Of a stretch of DNA of 48,652 bases, positions 1-7,275 are shown one piece after another. Made by a program: the position numbers and the translations under genes. The stretch is from an uncultured Phascolarctobacterium sp. (GTDB taxonomy: Bacteria > Bacillota > Negativicutes > Acidaminococcales > Acidaminococcaceae), in the NCBI GenBank assembly GCA_900757795.1, contig CAAEPE010000031.1:1-48652 (forward strand), given 5' to 3'. The number at the start of each line of letters is the position of its first letter. Within the stretch, counting starts at the first letter, position 1. The notes below the pieces were generated by a model that was not told the origin of the DNA, searched no databases, and saw nothing but the letters and a program-made list of their open reading frames with translations.

Positions 1-65
1 AGTTCGAATTATCAATGAACGTCGAAGATTCTTTGCCGCGCTTCGAAAAGCGCGCGCTTTTCTTG

Positions 66-311
66 CAACTTCTTTTGGCGACAAAAGAAGTTGAATAAAG
101 ATGCGCCGACGTGTGTGCGGCACGCAGCCTTTTCTTGGCAACTTCTTTTGGCATCAAAAGAAGTTGAATAAAGATGCGCCGACGTGTGTGCGGCACGCAG
201 CCTTTTCTTGGCAACTTCTTTTGACGTCAAAAGAAGTTGAATAAAGATGCGCCGACGTGTGTGCGGCACGCAGCCTTTTCTTGCAACTTCTTTTGGCATC
301 AAAAGAAGTTG
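66..311. repeat. Four tandem 72-73 bp hairpin repeats
   Basis: Four near-identical units. Each contains a perfect inverted repeat CAACTTCTTTTG / CAAAAGAAGTTG (12-bp stem, 4-nt loop) at 66-93, 139-166, 212-239 and 284-311. The loops differ (gcga, gcat, acgt, gcat). Stems are joined by a conserved GC-rich linker that itself has a short GCCG/CGGC inverted repeat. Spacing is 73, 73 and 72 bp. A half copy (AAAAGAAGTTG) follows at about 321-331. No coding function is apparent. The element resembles an intergenic REP-like or terminator-like repeat, but its family is not recognised. Confidence 0.9.
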
Positions 312-399
312 AATAAGATTAAAAGAAGTTGCATAAAGACACGCTGGCGTTCGCGTGAACGCCTACCAAAAAATTACAACAAAACGTGCTTTTTTTCCG

Positions 400-418
400 C
401 TTCTTTTCGCAAAAGAAG
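400..418. repeat. Short hairpin related to the tandem repeats
   Basis: CTTCTTTT, a 3-nt loop, then AAAAGAAG: an 8-bp perfect stem that reuses the core of the four upstream hairpins. It lies between the repeat array and the pduO terminator and is probably a degenerate copy. Confidence 0.6.
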
Positions 419-438
419 TAAACAAAGAAACAACAAAA

Positions 439-461
439 CCCTCTGCCAAAACGACAGAGGG
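439..461 (-). terminator. Intrinsic terminator of pduO
   Basis: Stem CCCTCTG/CAGAGGG (7 bp, 9-nt loop). It is followed on the minus strand by a T-rich stretch (TTTTGTTG), about 25 nt past the pduO stop. Confidence 0.75.
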
Positions 462-486
462 CAAAAATGCCATACGGCTATGGAGT

Positions 487-999
487 TTATTTTACTTCGG
501 TTTCTACGCGAGCTAAGATAAAGCACAAATCGGATAAACGGTTTAGACAAACGAGAACCTGCGGATTAACAGGCTCGGTTTCAGCCAAACGCAGCAGACA
601 ACGCTCGGCACGACGGGTGGTAGTGCGGGCAATATCCAGAGCAGCAGCGCCCACAGTATCGCCGGGAATAATAAAATGTCCCAACGGCTGCAGCATTGCG
701 TCAAACTTATCAATAGTGCTTTCAAACATTTTAACGTGCTCTTCCTTAATGTAAGGCTCAGGAAGATTAAGGCTGGCAACATCAGCCATCACGCTCATGA
801 GCAGCTTTTGCACGTTAAAAATAGTTTCTTTAACATCCTCGCGAGTTACCTGCGCACGCGCCAAGCCCAAAGCAGAAGTAATTTCATCTACCGTGCCATA
901 TGCTTCAACGCGCAGAGATTGTTTAGGAACACGCTCGCCGGTGTACAGACCCGTAGTGCCTTTATCGCCGGTACGAGTATAAACAGCAGCTTTTTTCAT
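487..999 (-). CDS. pduO: PduO-type ATP:cob(I)alamin adenosyltransferase
   Basis: Transfers the 5'-deoxyadenosyl group of ATP to cob(I)alamin to make adenosylcobalamin, the cofactor of enzymes such as methylmalonyl-CoA mutase or diol dehydratase. The 170-aa product has the family signature near the N-terminus (TRTGDKGTTGLYTGERV, residues 8-24), the RRAER helix and the LNRLSD motif near the C-terminus, which form the ATP/corrinoid site in PduO/MMAB enzymes. Length is normal for the stand-alone form. A Shine-Dalgarno (GAAAGGAT) precedes the ATG. It lies downstream of ndk but is separated from it by a terminator, and no B12-dependent enzyme is adjacent. The specific symbol (pduO, yvqK or cobO-like) is by family only. 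Confidence 0.92.
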   Translation of the reverse strand: MKKAAVYTRTGDKGTTGLYTGERVPKQSLRVEAYGTVDEITSALGLARAQVTREDVKETIFNVQKLLMSVMADVASLNLPEPYIKEEHVKMFESTIDKFDAMLQPLGHFIIPGDTVGAAALDIARTTTRRAERCLLRLAETEPVNPQVLVCLNRLSDLCFILARVETEVK

Positions 1000-1042
1000 T
1001 CTGCACCATCCTTTCTATAATGGACGTGAGAGTGTTGTAAAA

Positions 1043-1064
1043 GGCTGCCGCAAATTCGGCAGCC
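1043..1064 (-). terminator. Intrinsic terminator of ndk
   Basis: Perfect 8-bp stem GGCTGCCG/CGGCAGCC with a 6-nt loop, followed on the minus strand by TTTT. It lies 23 nt past the ndk stop. Confidence 0.85.
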
Positions 1065-1087
1065 ATAAGCAAGCTTTTTAGTTAATC

Positions 1088-1507
1088 TTAGTAAATTTCT
1101 TCGGGAGCAAAGAAGTTAGCGATTTCGCGAGCAGCGGCTTCCGGGCTGTCGGAACCGTGTACGATGTTTTCGCCAATGCTCAGAGCAAAGTCGCCGCGGA
1201 TAGAGCCGGGAACAGCTTCCAGCGGATTGGTAGCACCGTTCAATTGACGAACAGCTTTAATAGCGTTTTCACCGCGGATTACTGCGCAAACCAACGGAGA
1301 ACCAGTAATGAAATCAACCAATTCACCGAAGAAGGGTTTGCCTTCATGCTCTGCATAGTGGAATTTAGCTTGAGCTTCGGAAACCTTAACCAGTTTAAGA
1401 GCTGCAACTTGCAGACCCTTGTGTTCAAAACGAGCGATAATATCGCCAATCAAGTTTTTCTTTACGCCATCGGGTTTTACTAATACTAAAGTTTGTTCAA
1501 TAGCCAT
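1088..1507 (-). CDS. ndk: Nucleoside diphosphate kinase
   Basis: Balances NTP and dNTP pools by transferring the gamma-phosphate between nucleotides through a phosphohistidine. The 139-aa protein has the N-terminal TLVLVKPDGV strand and the active-site motif NIVHGSDS with catalytic His117, plus the conserved Arg/Gly substrate residues (RGE 78-80, GSIRGDF 101-107). Length is typical. The ATG is preceded by AAGGAGAGA. The 135-bp upstream gap holds an imperfect inverted repeat (1548-1571) but no convincing promoter. No terminator was found after htpX, so readthrough from htpX is possible. Confidence 0.98.
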   Translation of the reverse strand: MAIEQTLVLVKPDGVKKNLIGDIIARFEHKGLQVAALKLVKVSEAQAKFHYAEHEGKPFFGELVDFITGSPLVCAVIRGENAIKAVRQLNGATNPLEAVPGSIRGDFALSIGENIVHGSDSPEAAAREIANFFAPEEIY

Positions 1508-1642
1508 TGGAATCTCTCCTTATTTTTTAAAAATTTTTATCTAACAGATTGATTGGCCAACACCACTCAATCATATTAAGCAAAAGCTCCTTTACTATTT
1601 TACTTGAAATATAAATTTTAGACAAGTAGCCAGTAAAGTTTT

Positions 1643-2482
1643 TTATTTATGCATAGTCAAAGCCTGCTCTCGCAACAAGCGCACCCGTTCTGCCGTAGGC
1701 GGATGAGTGCTGAAAAGCTGCTGCATTTTAGCGCCGGAAAACGGATTGATAATAAACATATGAGCAGTTGCTTCCGTAGCGCCGGGCATTACGCGGCGTT
1801 TGGCGAAGGCTTCAATTTTCAGCAGCGCGCTTGCCAAAGCATTGGGATCGCCGCACAGCTCGCCGCCGGATTTATCAGCCATATACTCGCGGGAGCGAGA
1901 TACTGCCATTTGAATCATAGCCGCAGCCAGTGGTGCCAGCAGCATTACCAAAATAGAAGCAATGGGATTGCGGCTTTCGCCATTTTCGTCTCGGCCACCG
2001 CCTAAAAACATGCCCCACTGGGCAATAGTAGAAATTGCTCCCGCCATAGAAGCAGCCACGGTGCTGATTAAAATATCACGGTGCTTAACATGGCTCAGTT
2101 CATGACCTAAAACTCCTGCTAACTCATCCTCATCCAAAATATCAGCCAGCGCCGTATTTACTGCCACCGCAGCATGTTCCGGGTCGCGGCCGGTGGCAAA
2201 AGCGTTAGGCACGGGACTATCAATAATATAAACCTTGGGCATGGGCAGTCCGGCTTTTTTTGCCAAACGCTCGACAATACCATACAGTCTAGGAGCGCTG
2301 CTTCTGTCCACTTGTTTGGCGTTGTAATGCGCCAAAACCATTTTATCACTGTTCCAATAGGTAAAAAAGTTCATGACTACGCCTATTACCAGCATAACAG
2401 TCATGCCCCGTACTCCGCCAAAAAAATCACCAATAACCATGAGCAGCATAGTCATCAATGCCATTAGCATAGCTGTTTTCAT
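1643..2482 (-). CDS. htpX: Membrane zinc metalloprotease HtpX
   Basis: Membrane-bound M48 protease that degrades misfolded membrane proteins and is part of envelope stress control in many bacteria. The 279-aa sequence starts with two closely spaced hydrophobic segments (about residues 1-45). It has the zinc-binding HELSH motif (His127, Glu128, His131) and the third ligand Glu199 in SREYMADKSG. Two more hydrophobic stretches lie at about 140-160 and 175-195. The C-terminal STHPPTAERV motif is typical of M48B. Length matches the family. It has its own promoter, which overlaps the 3' end of the preceding SRPBCC gene, so it can be expressed separately. Confidence 0.96.
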   Translation of the reverse strand: MKTAMLMALMTMLLMVIGDFFGGVRGMTVMLVIGVVMNFFTYWNSDKMVLAHYNAKQVDRSSAPRLYGIVERLAKKAGLPMPKVYIIDSPVPNAFATGRDPEHAAVAVNTALADILDEDELAGVLGHELSHVKHRDILISTVAASMAGAISTIAQWGMFLGGGRDENGESRNPIASILVMLLAPLAAAMIQMAVSRSREYMADKSGGELCGDPNALASALLKIEAFAKRRVMPGATEATAHMFIINPFSGAKMQQLFSTHPPTAERVRLLREQALTMHK

Positions 2483-2539
2483 AAAATAAAATCCTCCTCA
2501 AAGCAAACAAAACAATTTAGTGTATCAGATACTACTTTT

Positions 2540-2568
2540 ATTATAGCAAGAGTTACTTTATTTTTCAA
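2540..2568 (-). promoter_or_regulatory. Sigma-70 type promoter of htpX
   Basis: Minus strand: -35 TTGAAA (2563-2568), 17-nt spacer, -10 TATAAT (2540-2545). The -35 box lies inside the last codons of the upstream SRPBCC gene. The predicted start is about 50 nt before the htpX ATG. Confidence 0.75.
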
Positions 2569-2992
2569 TTTGCTCCTTGATAGATGTCAACATATTTTCA
2601 CTATTTTCACGAACTTTTTTCTTTAGAATAGGATTGAGTAAACCGGCAATCATAGGAATGCCAAATTCAAAATCTACTGCCAGCGTTACCTCGCAGCCAT
2701 CTGCCTGCGGAACAATCAGCCAAGAGCCCTCCATTCTTTTTAAATCGCCCTCGGTCTGCGCGTAGGTAATCTTTTTTTCTTCGGGATAAAATGTATCGCG
2801 CTCCGTCCAAATAATTTTACGGCCGTCAACATTGCTCACCCAGTGAGAAATAGTATAATTTTCGCCGCGCTCTAAAATTTCTACGCTGACTAAATCCTTC
2901 ATAAAATTAGGATAAGCAGCCATATCCTTAACGATATCATAAATTTTCTGCGGTTCAGCTTTAATAACCGCTTTAGTTTCTACATAAGGCAT
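2558..2992 (-). CDS. SRPBCC family protein (COQ10/RatA-like)
   Basis: 144-aa START-like helix-grip protein. It opens with VETKAVIKAEPQKIYDIVKDMAAYPNFM, the typical N-terminal strand and helix of polyketide cyclase/aromatase, COQ10 and RatA proteins. It ends with a long amphipathic helix (about 122-143) that closes the lipid or ligand cavity. No catalytic residues are diagnostic in this superfamily, so the ligand is unknown. It sits 17 bp downstream of the aminotransferase gene and is probably cotranscribed with it. A role in lipid or quinone binding is possible but is inference only. Confidence 0.8.
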   Translation of the reverse strand: MPYVETKAVIKAEPQKIYDIVKDMAAYPNFMKDLVSVEILERGENYTISHWVSNVDGRKIIWTERDTFYPEEKKITYAQTEGDLKRMEGSWLIVPQADGCEVTLAVDFEFGIPMIAGLLNPILKKKVRENSENMLTSIKEQIEK

Positions 2993-3009
2993 ATTTTTCT
3001 CCTTTACTA

Positions 3010-4251
3010 TTATAAATCTTCAATAACATCAGCTGTCTGCTGTACTGCGTCGCGGAACTCTTCCAAAACATGGTCGATAACCTCTTTAGGCATAATCAGC
3101 GGCGGTTCCATGCGAATAACTTTAGGATTGTTCAGGGTATAGGCAACAATAATATGCTTCATAATCATCAGACTCATGAGCATACCGCCCGCGCCCTCTT
3201 TGGTCAATTCAATGCCCAGCATCATACCGCGGCCGCGCACTTCGGTAATCACAGTGGGGAATTCTGCGGCAATTTTTTGCAGACCTGCCTTTAAATAAGC
3301 GCCTGCTTCCTTGCCGCGCCGCAGTAAATCTTCTTCTTTAATGGCTTTAATGGCAGCTACGCCGGCAGCACAAGCCAGCTGGTTGCCGCCAAAGGTGGAG
3401 GTATGCAAAAACGGCGCTTCAATCAAGCCCTGCCAAGCCCGCGGCGTCCCGATAATCGCGCCGATTGGCATCACGCCGCCGCCCAAAGCTTTAGCACACG
3501 CTATCATATCAGGCTCCACGCCATCATCGTTTACGCCGAACCATTCGCCAGTGCGGCCAATGCCGGTCTGCACCTCGTCGGCAATCAAAAGCGCGCCTTT
3601 TGCTTCACAAATTTCCTTTGCCTTGCGCAGATAACCTGGCGGGGGAACAATAATGCCGCCCTCGCCTTGGATTGGCTCCAAAATTACCCCAGCAGTATCT
3701 TCATCCACAGCCGCTGCCAAAGCGTCCGCGTCGCCAAACTCCACATGAGTGAAGCCGTTTAACAGCGGTTTAAAAGGCTCGCGGTATAAATCGCGGCCGG
3801 TAGCTGTTAAGCTGCCAAAGGTTTTGCCGTGAAAAGCATTTTTTGCCGCCACAAATTTGGCACGTTTAGTTGCCAAGCGCGCAATTTTTAAGCAGCCTTC
3901 CACTGCTTCGGTACCGCTGTTAACAAAAAAGCTGTACTGCAAAGCGCCGGGAGTAATTTCCGCCAAGGCTTCGGCTAAATCTGCCATAGGACGGTTGAAC
4001 AGCACCTTGCCGCACATAGGCATAGCGTGCAGCTCTTTTTCCACTGCTTCTACTACTTTAGGATGACGGTGACCCAAAGCAAACATACCATAGCCGCCTA
4101 AACAATCAATAAATTCTTGTCCCTCGCTGTCCGTAATAATCCAGCCTTGAGCGTTGGCCTCAATGCTGCCTAAACCCATAAAACGAAATAGCTTCGCCTG
4201 CGCCGGATTGATATACTTTTCATATTTAGCGATTGTTTCTTCTACATACAT
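3010..4251 (-). CDS. Class III PLP aminotransferase (putrescine/ornithine type)
   Basis: 413-aa fold-type I aminotransferase of subgroup II. Visible landmarks are the PLP-phosphate site NSGTE (111-115), the PLP ring residues in DEVQTGIGRTG (Asp225, Gln228), and the Schiff-base Lys254 in IACAKALGGG. The HTSTFGGN segment and C-terminal RGRGMMLGIEL also match the family. The sequence style resembles putrescine and acetylornithine/ornithine aminotransferases, which move an amino group from a diamine or ornithine to 2-oxoglutarate. Substrate cannot be fixed from sequence, and no arginine or polyamine genes are adjacent. It has its own extended -10 promoter and a GAGG Shine-Dalgarno, and appears to lead an operon with the SRPBCC gene. 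Confidence 0.9.
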   Translation of the reverse strand: MYVEETIAKYEKYINPAQAKLFRFMGLGSIEANAQGWIITDSEGQEFIDCLGGYGMFALGHRHPKVVEAVEKELHAMPMCGKVLFNRPMADLAEALAEITPGALQYSFFVNSGTEAVEGCLKIARLATKRAKFVAAKNAFHGKTFGSLTATGRDLYREPFKPLLNGFTHVEFGDADALAAAVDEDTAGVILEPIQGEGGIIVPPPGYLRKAKEICEAKGALLIADEVQTGIGRTGEWFGVNDDGVEPDMIACAKALGGGVMPIGAIIGTPRAWQGLIEAPFLHTSTFGGNQLACAAGVAAIKAIKEEDLLRRGKEAGAYLKAGLQKIAAEFPTVITEVRGRGMMLGIELTKEGAGGMLMSLMIMKHIIVAYTLNNPKVIRMEPPLIMPKEVIDHVLEEFRDAVQQTADVIEDL

Positions 4252-4311
4252 TTTTAATTACCTCGTAACTTTATATTTAGGCTTTGCGCCTGTTGTTGCC
4301 TAACTTTATAT

Positions 4312-4320
4312 ATTATATCA
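4312..4320 (-). promoter_or_regulatory. Extended -10 promoter of aminotransferase gene
   Basis: Minus strand TGATATAAT, an extended -10 (TGn-TATAAT), with the TATAAT at 4312-4317. No clear -35 is seen. It lies about 60 nt upstream of the ATG. Confidence 0.55.
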
Positions 4321-4351
4321 CATTTTAGCGGCAGCAGCAGATTTTTGCTCG

Positions 4352-4369
4352 GCTTTTCCCAAGAAAAGC
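4352..4369. repeat. Small inverted repeat GCTTTTC/GAAAAGC
   Basis: Perfect 7-bp stem with a CCAA loop between the XRE terminator and the aminotransferase promoter. The motif resembles part of the linker of the repeats at 66-311 and may be a remnant of the same element. Confidence 0.4.
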
Positions 4370-4380
4370 GAAGCTAACAA

Positions 4381-4414
4381 AAATAAAAAATCCTCACTCT
4401 TTTCAGAATGAGGA
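4381..4414 (-). terminator. Intrinsic terminator of XRE regulator gene
   Basis: 10-bp stem (4391-4400 with 4405-4414) containing one G-U pair on the minus strand. A T-rich tract (TTTTTATTT) follows on the minus strand. Confidence 0.8.
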
Positions 4415-4475
4415 AGCAAAAAGCTTGATAAATATTTTGCACAGCTTTGTTTTAGCAAGGAATTTATCTTGCGCT

Positions 4476-4709
4476 TTATATTTTTATAGGACCGTCAATA
4501 TCTATAAAAAAATCACGTACAGGGCATTCCAAATTTTCGCTCAGCTTAATCAAATTTTCCAAAGTACAATGACTCCGTCCACACTCAATATTGCTCATAT
4601 GCGCCTGGCTGATACCAATTTTTTTAGCAAGCTCTACTTGAGATAAATGCTTAGCTATACGAACGTCTTTAATTCTAAAACCTACCTTGGCTGTTTTTTC
4701 ACTTATCAT
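4476..4709 (-). CDS. Small XRE/Cro-CI type helix-turn-helix regulator
   Basis: 77-aa protein that is almost entirely one XRE helix-turn-helix domain. It has IKDVRIAKHLSQVELAKKIGIS followed by the recognition helix QAHMSNIECGRS and NLIKLSENLECPV. It ends in a short acidic tail (DFFIDIDGPI). It is likely a SinR/Cro-like DNA-binding regulator, with target unknown. It is monocistronic, with its own terminator and a promoter about 90 nt upstream whose spacer contains a 7-G run on the coding strand. The long AT-rich 5' leader is a plausible place for autoregulation. Confidence 0.9.
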   Translation of the reverse strand: MISEKTAKVGFRIKDVRIAKHLSQVELAKKIGISQAHMSNIECGRSHCTLENLIKLSENLECPVRDFFIDIDGPIKI

Positions 4710-4800
4710 ACCTAAAACTCCTTAGAAAGTGTTTCTCTATGCATTTAACTAACTAAATCAATAATCTAGCTAATACCTAAAGGCATTTTAATATAGTTAT

Positions 4801-4829
4801 ATTCTAGCACGTTTTTACCCCCCCGTAAA
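4801..4829 (-). promoter_or_regulatory. Promoter of XRE regulator gene with G7 spacer
   Basis: Minus strand -35 TTTACG (4824-4829), 17-nt spacer, -10 TAGAAT (4801-4806) preceded by TGC (extended -10). The spacer contains most of a run of seven G (C7 on the plus strand, 4818-4824), so slippage there would change the spacer length. Confidence 0.6.
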
Positions 4830-4874
4830 GAGTTGATATTATAAAATTTTTATTTAATTTTTGTAGATTTATAC

Positions 4875-4912
4875 AAAAAAGCCTCTCGTTCACTTAAAAA
4901 CGAGGGGCTTTT
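4875..4912 (-). terminator. Intrinsic terminator of the YibQ-type deacetylase gene
   Basis: 10-bp stem GCCTCTCGTT/AACGAGGGGC (one wobble), flanked by A and T tracts so it can work in both orientations. It lies 16 nt past the stop codon at 4928. Confidence 0.85.
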
Positions 4913-4927
4913 CTTTTGTTATAGTTG

Positions 4928-6187
4928 TCAATATAAAAGTTCTGTTACTGGTACAAAGGTAATGCCGGACTTTTTAAATTCGTCCGCATATTGCTGCCAG
5001 CATTTTACCGTGTTGGTGCGCGCATGACAAATGGCAATAGCGCTGCCATTTTTTTCTGCCATCTCAAAGGCTTTGTAGACTTGCCTGCGAATATCCTCCA
5101 CATTGCTGCTGTTATCTAAAAAAATATCGTTGCGCGCCGTTGGCACGCCCATTTGTTTAGCCACATCCCGCGCCACCGACGCAGAATTAGTTCTGCTATC
5201 CACAAAGAAAAGTCCCTTGCGCTTGAGCGTCTGTAAAACTGCCTGCATAGTTTTTTTATCGGCAGTCGCTCTTGAGCCTTGGTGATTATTTACACCTGCT
5301 ACACCGGCCAAGCCGTTTAAATGCTTGGTTACCAATGCCTGCTGCTGGGACGTGCTTTGGCTAACCAAAACGGTGCGGCTGCCTTCGCTCATGGCACTTT
5401 TGCTCAGCGGCTCCATAGGCAGATGCAGCATGGCAACATTACCATTACTGCGTACCATTTCCAGTACGTCGCTAGAAAAATTTTTTTCCGGCAAAATCGC
5501 AAAGCTAAAGGGCAAGCCGGTATTGAGCAAACCGCGCACAGCGCTCATATCGGCGCCGCAGTCGTCAATAACAACCGCCAGCTTGCCTTTATAGTGCTTA
5601 TTTTCCGCCAACGGTTTTTCCGGCAAATCCTTAATATCTTTATCCTGCTTTTTCAAATTGCCGTTATGGAAAAAAATTACAGTATCGCTCACAAAACTTT
5701 TGCTACCGGATCCAGCCTGCACCTTAATACCAATCTCCGCCTTATAAGCGTCCCATTTTTTGTATTTGCTCATGCTGCCGGAAATAAACACCAGTCCCGC
5801 ATCTTCAACCTTTTCCTTGAGCCATTCGCCTGCGCCCGTCAGGCTGGTGCTGTTGGGAATACCCACAGCCAAATTACGTTGGTTAATTTCTACCTTAGCA
5901 CCGGATTCTTCAACCTCGATACTTTTTTTGCTGTGATCATTTTCAATAAGCTGCCAATTATCCTTTTGCAGCAAAATATTATCTACCAAACGCTGCGCTT
6001 CAATAGATTCGTTGAGCAAGCTGATTTCCTTAGCTGGAGCCTTGTTGTCGCTGTCGCCGACATCCTTTTTACTGCGGTCGTTGGCGTAAAACATGCCGCA
6101 GGCTACTGCCAGCAAGGCGATAACGGCAAGCAAAGCCAAAACTATATATTTACTGCCAGAGGAATTTTTCCGTTTTCTTCTTACCAT
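4928..6187 (-). CDS. Divergent polysaccharide deacetylase (YibQ/DUF610 family)
   Basis: 419-aa protein with a basic N-terminus, one membrane segment (about residues 14-34) and an extended low-complexity region. The C-terminal domain (about 195-419) is of the divergent polysaccharide deacetylase type. Landmarks are AVVIDDCGADM near its start (the metal-binding aspartates of NodB-like folds), HLPMEP, NNHQGSRAT and the late ICHARTNT. YibQ-like proteins are envelope proteins in diderms, and their substrate is not established. The N-terminal membrane anchor places it outside the cytoplasmic membrane. It follows xerD by 23 bp and is probably cotranscribed with it. About 190 residues precede the catalytic domain and have no recognised fold. 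Confidence 0.85.
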   Translation of the reverse strand: MVRRKRKNSSGSKYIVLALLAVIALLAVACGMFYANDRSKKDVGDSDNKAPAKEISLLNESIEAQRLVDNILLQKDNWQLIENDHSKKSIEVEESGAKVEINQRNLAVGIPNSTSLTGAGEWLKEKVEDAGLVFISGSMSKYKKWDAYKAEIGIKVQAGSGSKSFVSDTVIFFHNGNLKKQDKDIKDLPEKPLAENKHYKGKLAVVIDDCGADMSAVRGLLNTGLPFSFAILPEKNFSSDVLEMVRSNGNVAMLHLPMEPLSKSAMSEGSRTVLVSQSTSQQQALVTKHLNGLAGVAGVNNHQGSRATADKKTMQAVLQTLKRKGLFFVDSRTNSASVARDVAKQMGVPTARNDIFLDNSSNVEDIRRQVYKAFEMAEKNGSAIAICHARTNTVKCWQQYADEFKKSGITFVPVTELLY

Positions 6188-6210
6188 TTTTATACTCCTT
6201 TATCCGCCTT

Positions 6211-7101
6211 TCATGCTCGCGGATGAGTTTTATCGTAAACCTCACGCAAACGCGCCACATCCAAATGGGTGTAAATCTGCGTGGTAGAAATATCTGCGTG
6301 ACCTAAAAGTTCCTGCACTACGCGCAAATCGCTGCCACGATTCAAAAGATGCGTGGCAAAGGAATGGCGCAGCATATGGGGCGTTACTTTTTTGCTAATG
6401 CCTGCGCTTTTAGCGTATTCCGAAATCAGCTCGTTAACTCTTTGCCGCGTCATAGAACTGCCCCAGTCGGTAATAAAAACCTCCGCTACGTCAGGATGAT
6501 TGCCTAAAAGCTGCGGACGTATAAATTTTAGATAATGCTCTAAATATTTAATCGCCACGCGTCCCAAAGGAATCATTCTTTCCTTAGAGCCTTTACCCAC
6601 CGCCAGTACATATTCTCGCGGTAAATCTAATTTTTTCAACGGCAGATTTACAACCTCAGAAACCCGCATCCCCGTAGCGTACATAGTTTCCAGCAAAGCT
6701 TTGTCGCGATAGCCCTTAAAAGTACCTAAATTGGGCTGATCTAATAAAGCCTCTACTTCTTCCAAACTCAAAAATTTTGGCAAAGCTACACCCTTCGCCG
6801 AAGCCTCTAAGGCTTCCGCAGGATTTTGTTCAAGGTAGCCGTCATTAGTCAAAAAAGTATAAAAGGCTTTAATCGCCGCCAGCTTGCGCGCAATAGTTGC
6901 AGGTCTGCGTCCAGCTGCTTTCAGCTTAGCTAAATAATCGCGCAGCTGCAGCCGCGAAATATGCAGCATATTTTCAAAATCCTTGATTTCCAAAGCCTTC
7001 TGCATAACATGCAAATCGCGGCAATAGGCAGCGCGAGTGTTCTCCGACACGCCTAATTCTACCAATAAATAATCTTCAAAAAGCTGTTGATAATCAACCA
7101 T
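6211..7101 (-). CDS. xerD: Tyrosine recombinase XerD
   Basis: 296-aa site-specific recombinase that, with a XerC-type partner, resolves chromosome dimers at dif. The N-terminal SAM-like domain (1-105) is followed by the catalytic domain. The catalytic set is complete: Arg146 (ATGMRVSE), Lys170 (VGKGSKER), His242 and Arg245 (HMLRHSFATH), His268 (LGHADIS) and the nucleophile Tyr277 (QIYTHLD). Length is standard for XerC/XerD. It follows hfq, but a stable hairpin with a T tract lies just 22 nt before its start. Expression may therefore depend on readthrough or a weak extended -10 in the gap. XerD rather than XerC is chosen from overall similarity and is moderately sure. Confidence 0.9.
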   Translation of the reverse strand: MVDYQQLFEDYLLVELGVSENTRAAYCRDLHVMQKALEIKDFENMLHISRLQLRDYLAKLKAAGRRPATIARKLAAIKAFYTFLTNDGYLEQNPAEALEASAKGVALPKFLSLEEVEALLDQPNLGTFKGYRDKALLETMYATGMRVSEVVNLPLKKLDLPREYVLAVGKGSKERMIPLGRVAIKYLEHYLKFIRPQLLGNHPDVAEVFITDWGSSMTRQRVNELISEYAKSAGISKKVTPHMLRHSFATHLLNRGSDLRVVQELLGHADISTTQIYTHLDVARLREVYDKTHPRA

Positions 7102-7122
7102 GGCTCAAAGCACCTCAAAAAG

Positions 7123-7148
7123 AAAAACAACGCCAAGGCGCCGTTTTT
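7123..7148 (-). terminator. Terminator between hfq and xerD
   Basis: 11-bp stem (AAAAACGGCGC paired with GCGTTGTTTTT on the minus strand, two G-U pairs, CTTG loop) ending in T5. The G-U pairs favour function on the minus strand. It closes the hfq transcript and lies immediately before xerD. Confidence 0.75.
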
Positions 7149-7172
7149 CTAAAAAATACCACTAAACCAATT

Positions 7173-7181
7173 TTTATATCA
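7173..7181 (-). promoter_or_regulatory. Possible extended -10 element before the hfq/xerD hairpin
   Basis: Minus strand TGATATAAA (TGn-TATAAA), with no good -35. A start here would transcribe straight into the hairpin at 7123-7148 and then xerD, so it could act as an attenuated xerD promoter. Weak evidence. Confidence 0.3.
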
Positions 7182-7275
7182 TTCAAAAAGCATTAGATGC
7201 CGAAAACGGCGACGACAGCGTATCATCAATATTCCTAGGCGCCGCGACGAAGCAAATGATGCTTTGGCAGCGATA

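Noticed and set aside
12..302. Minus-strand 96-residue open frame with repeated peptide units
   Set aside because: It is read through the tandem 73-bp hairpin repeats; the peptide repeats are a by-product of the DNA repeat, and no Shine-Dalgarno or family match is seen.
66..311. Possible CRISPR array
   Set aside because: The whole unit, including what would be spacers, is repeated; the variable parts are only 4-nt hairpin loops, and there are no cas genes.
4352..4369. Terminator of the XRE gene or start of a small RNA
   Set aside because: The stem is short and has no T tract on either strand; the real terminator is at 4381-4414.
5321..6226. 301-residue plus-strand open frame
   Set aside because: Antisense to the YibQ-type deacetylase gene, which has clear family motifs, codon pattern and signals; the plus frame has none.
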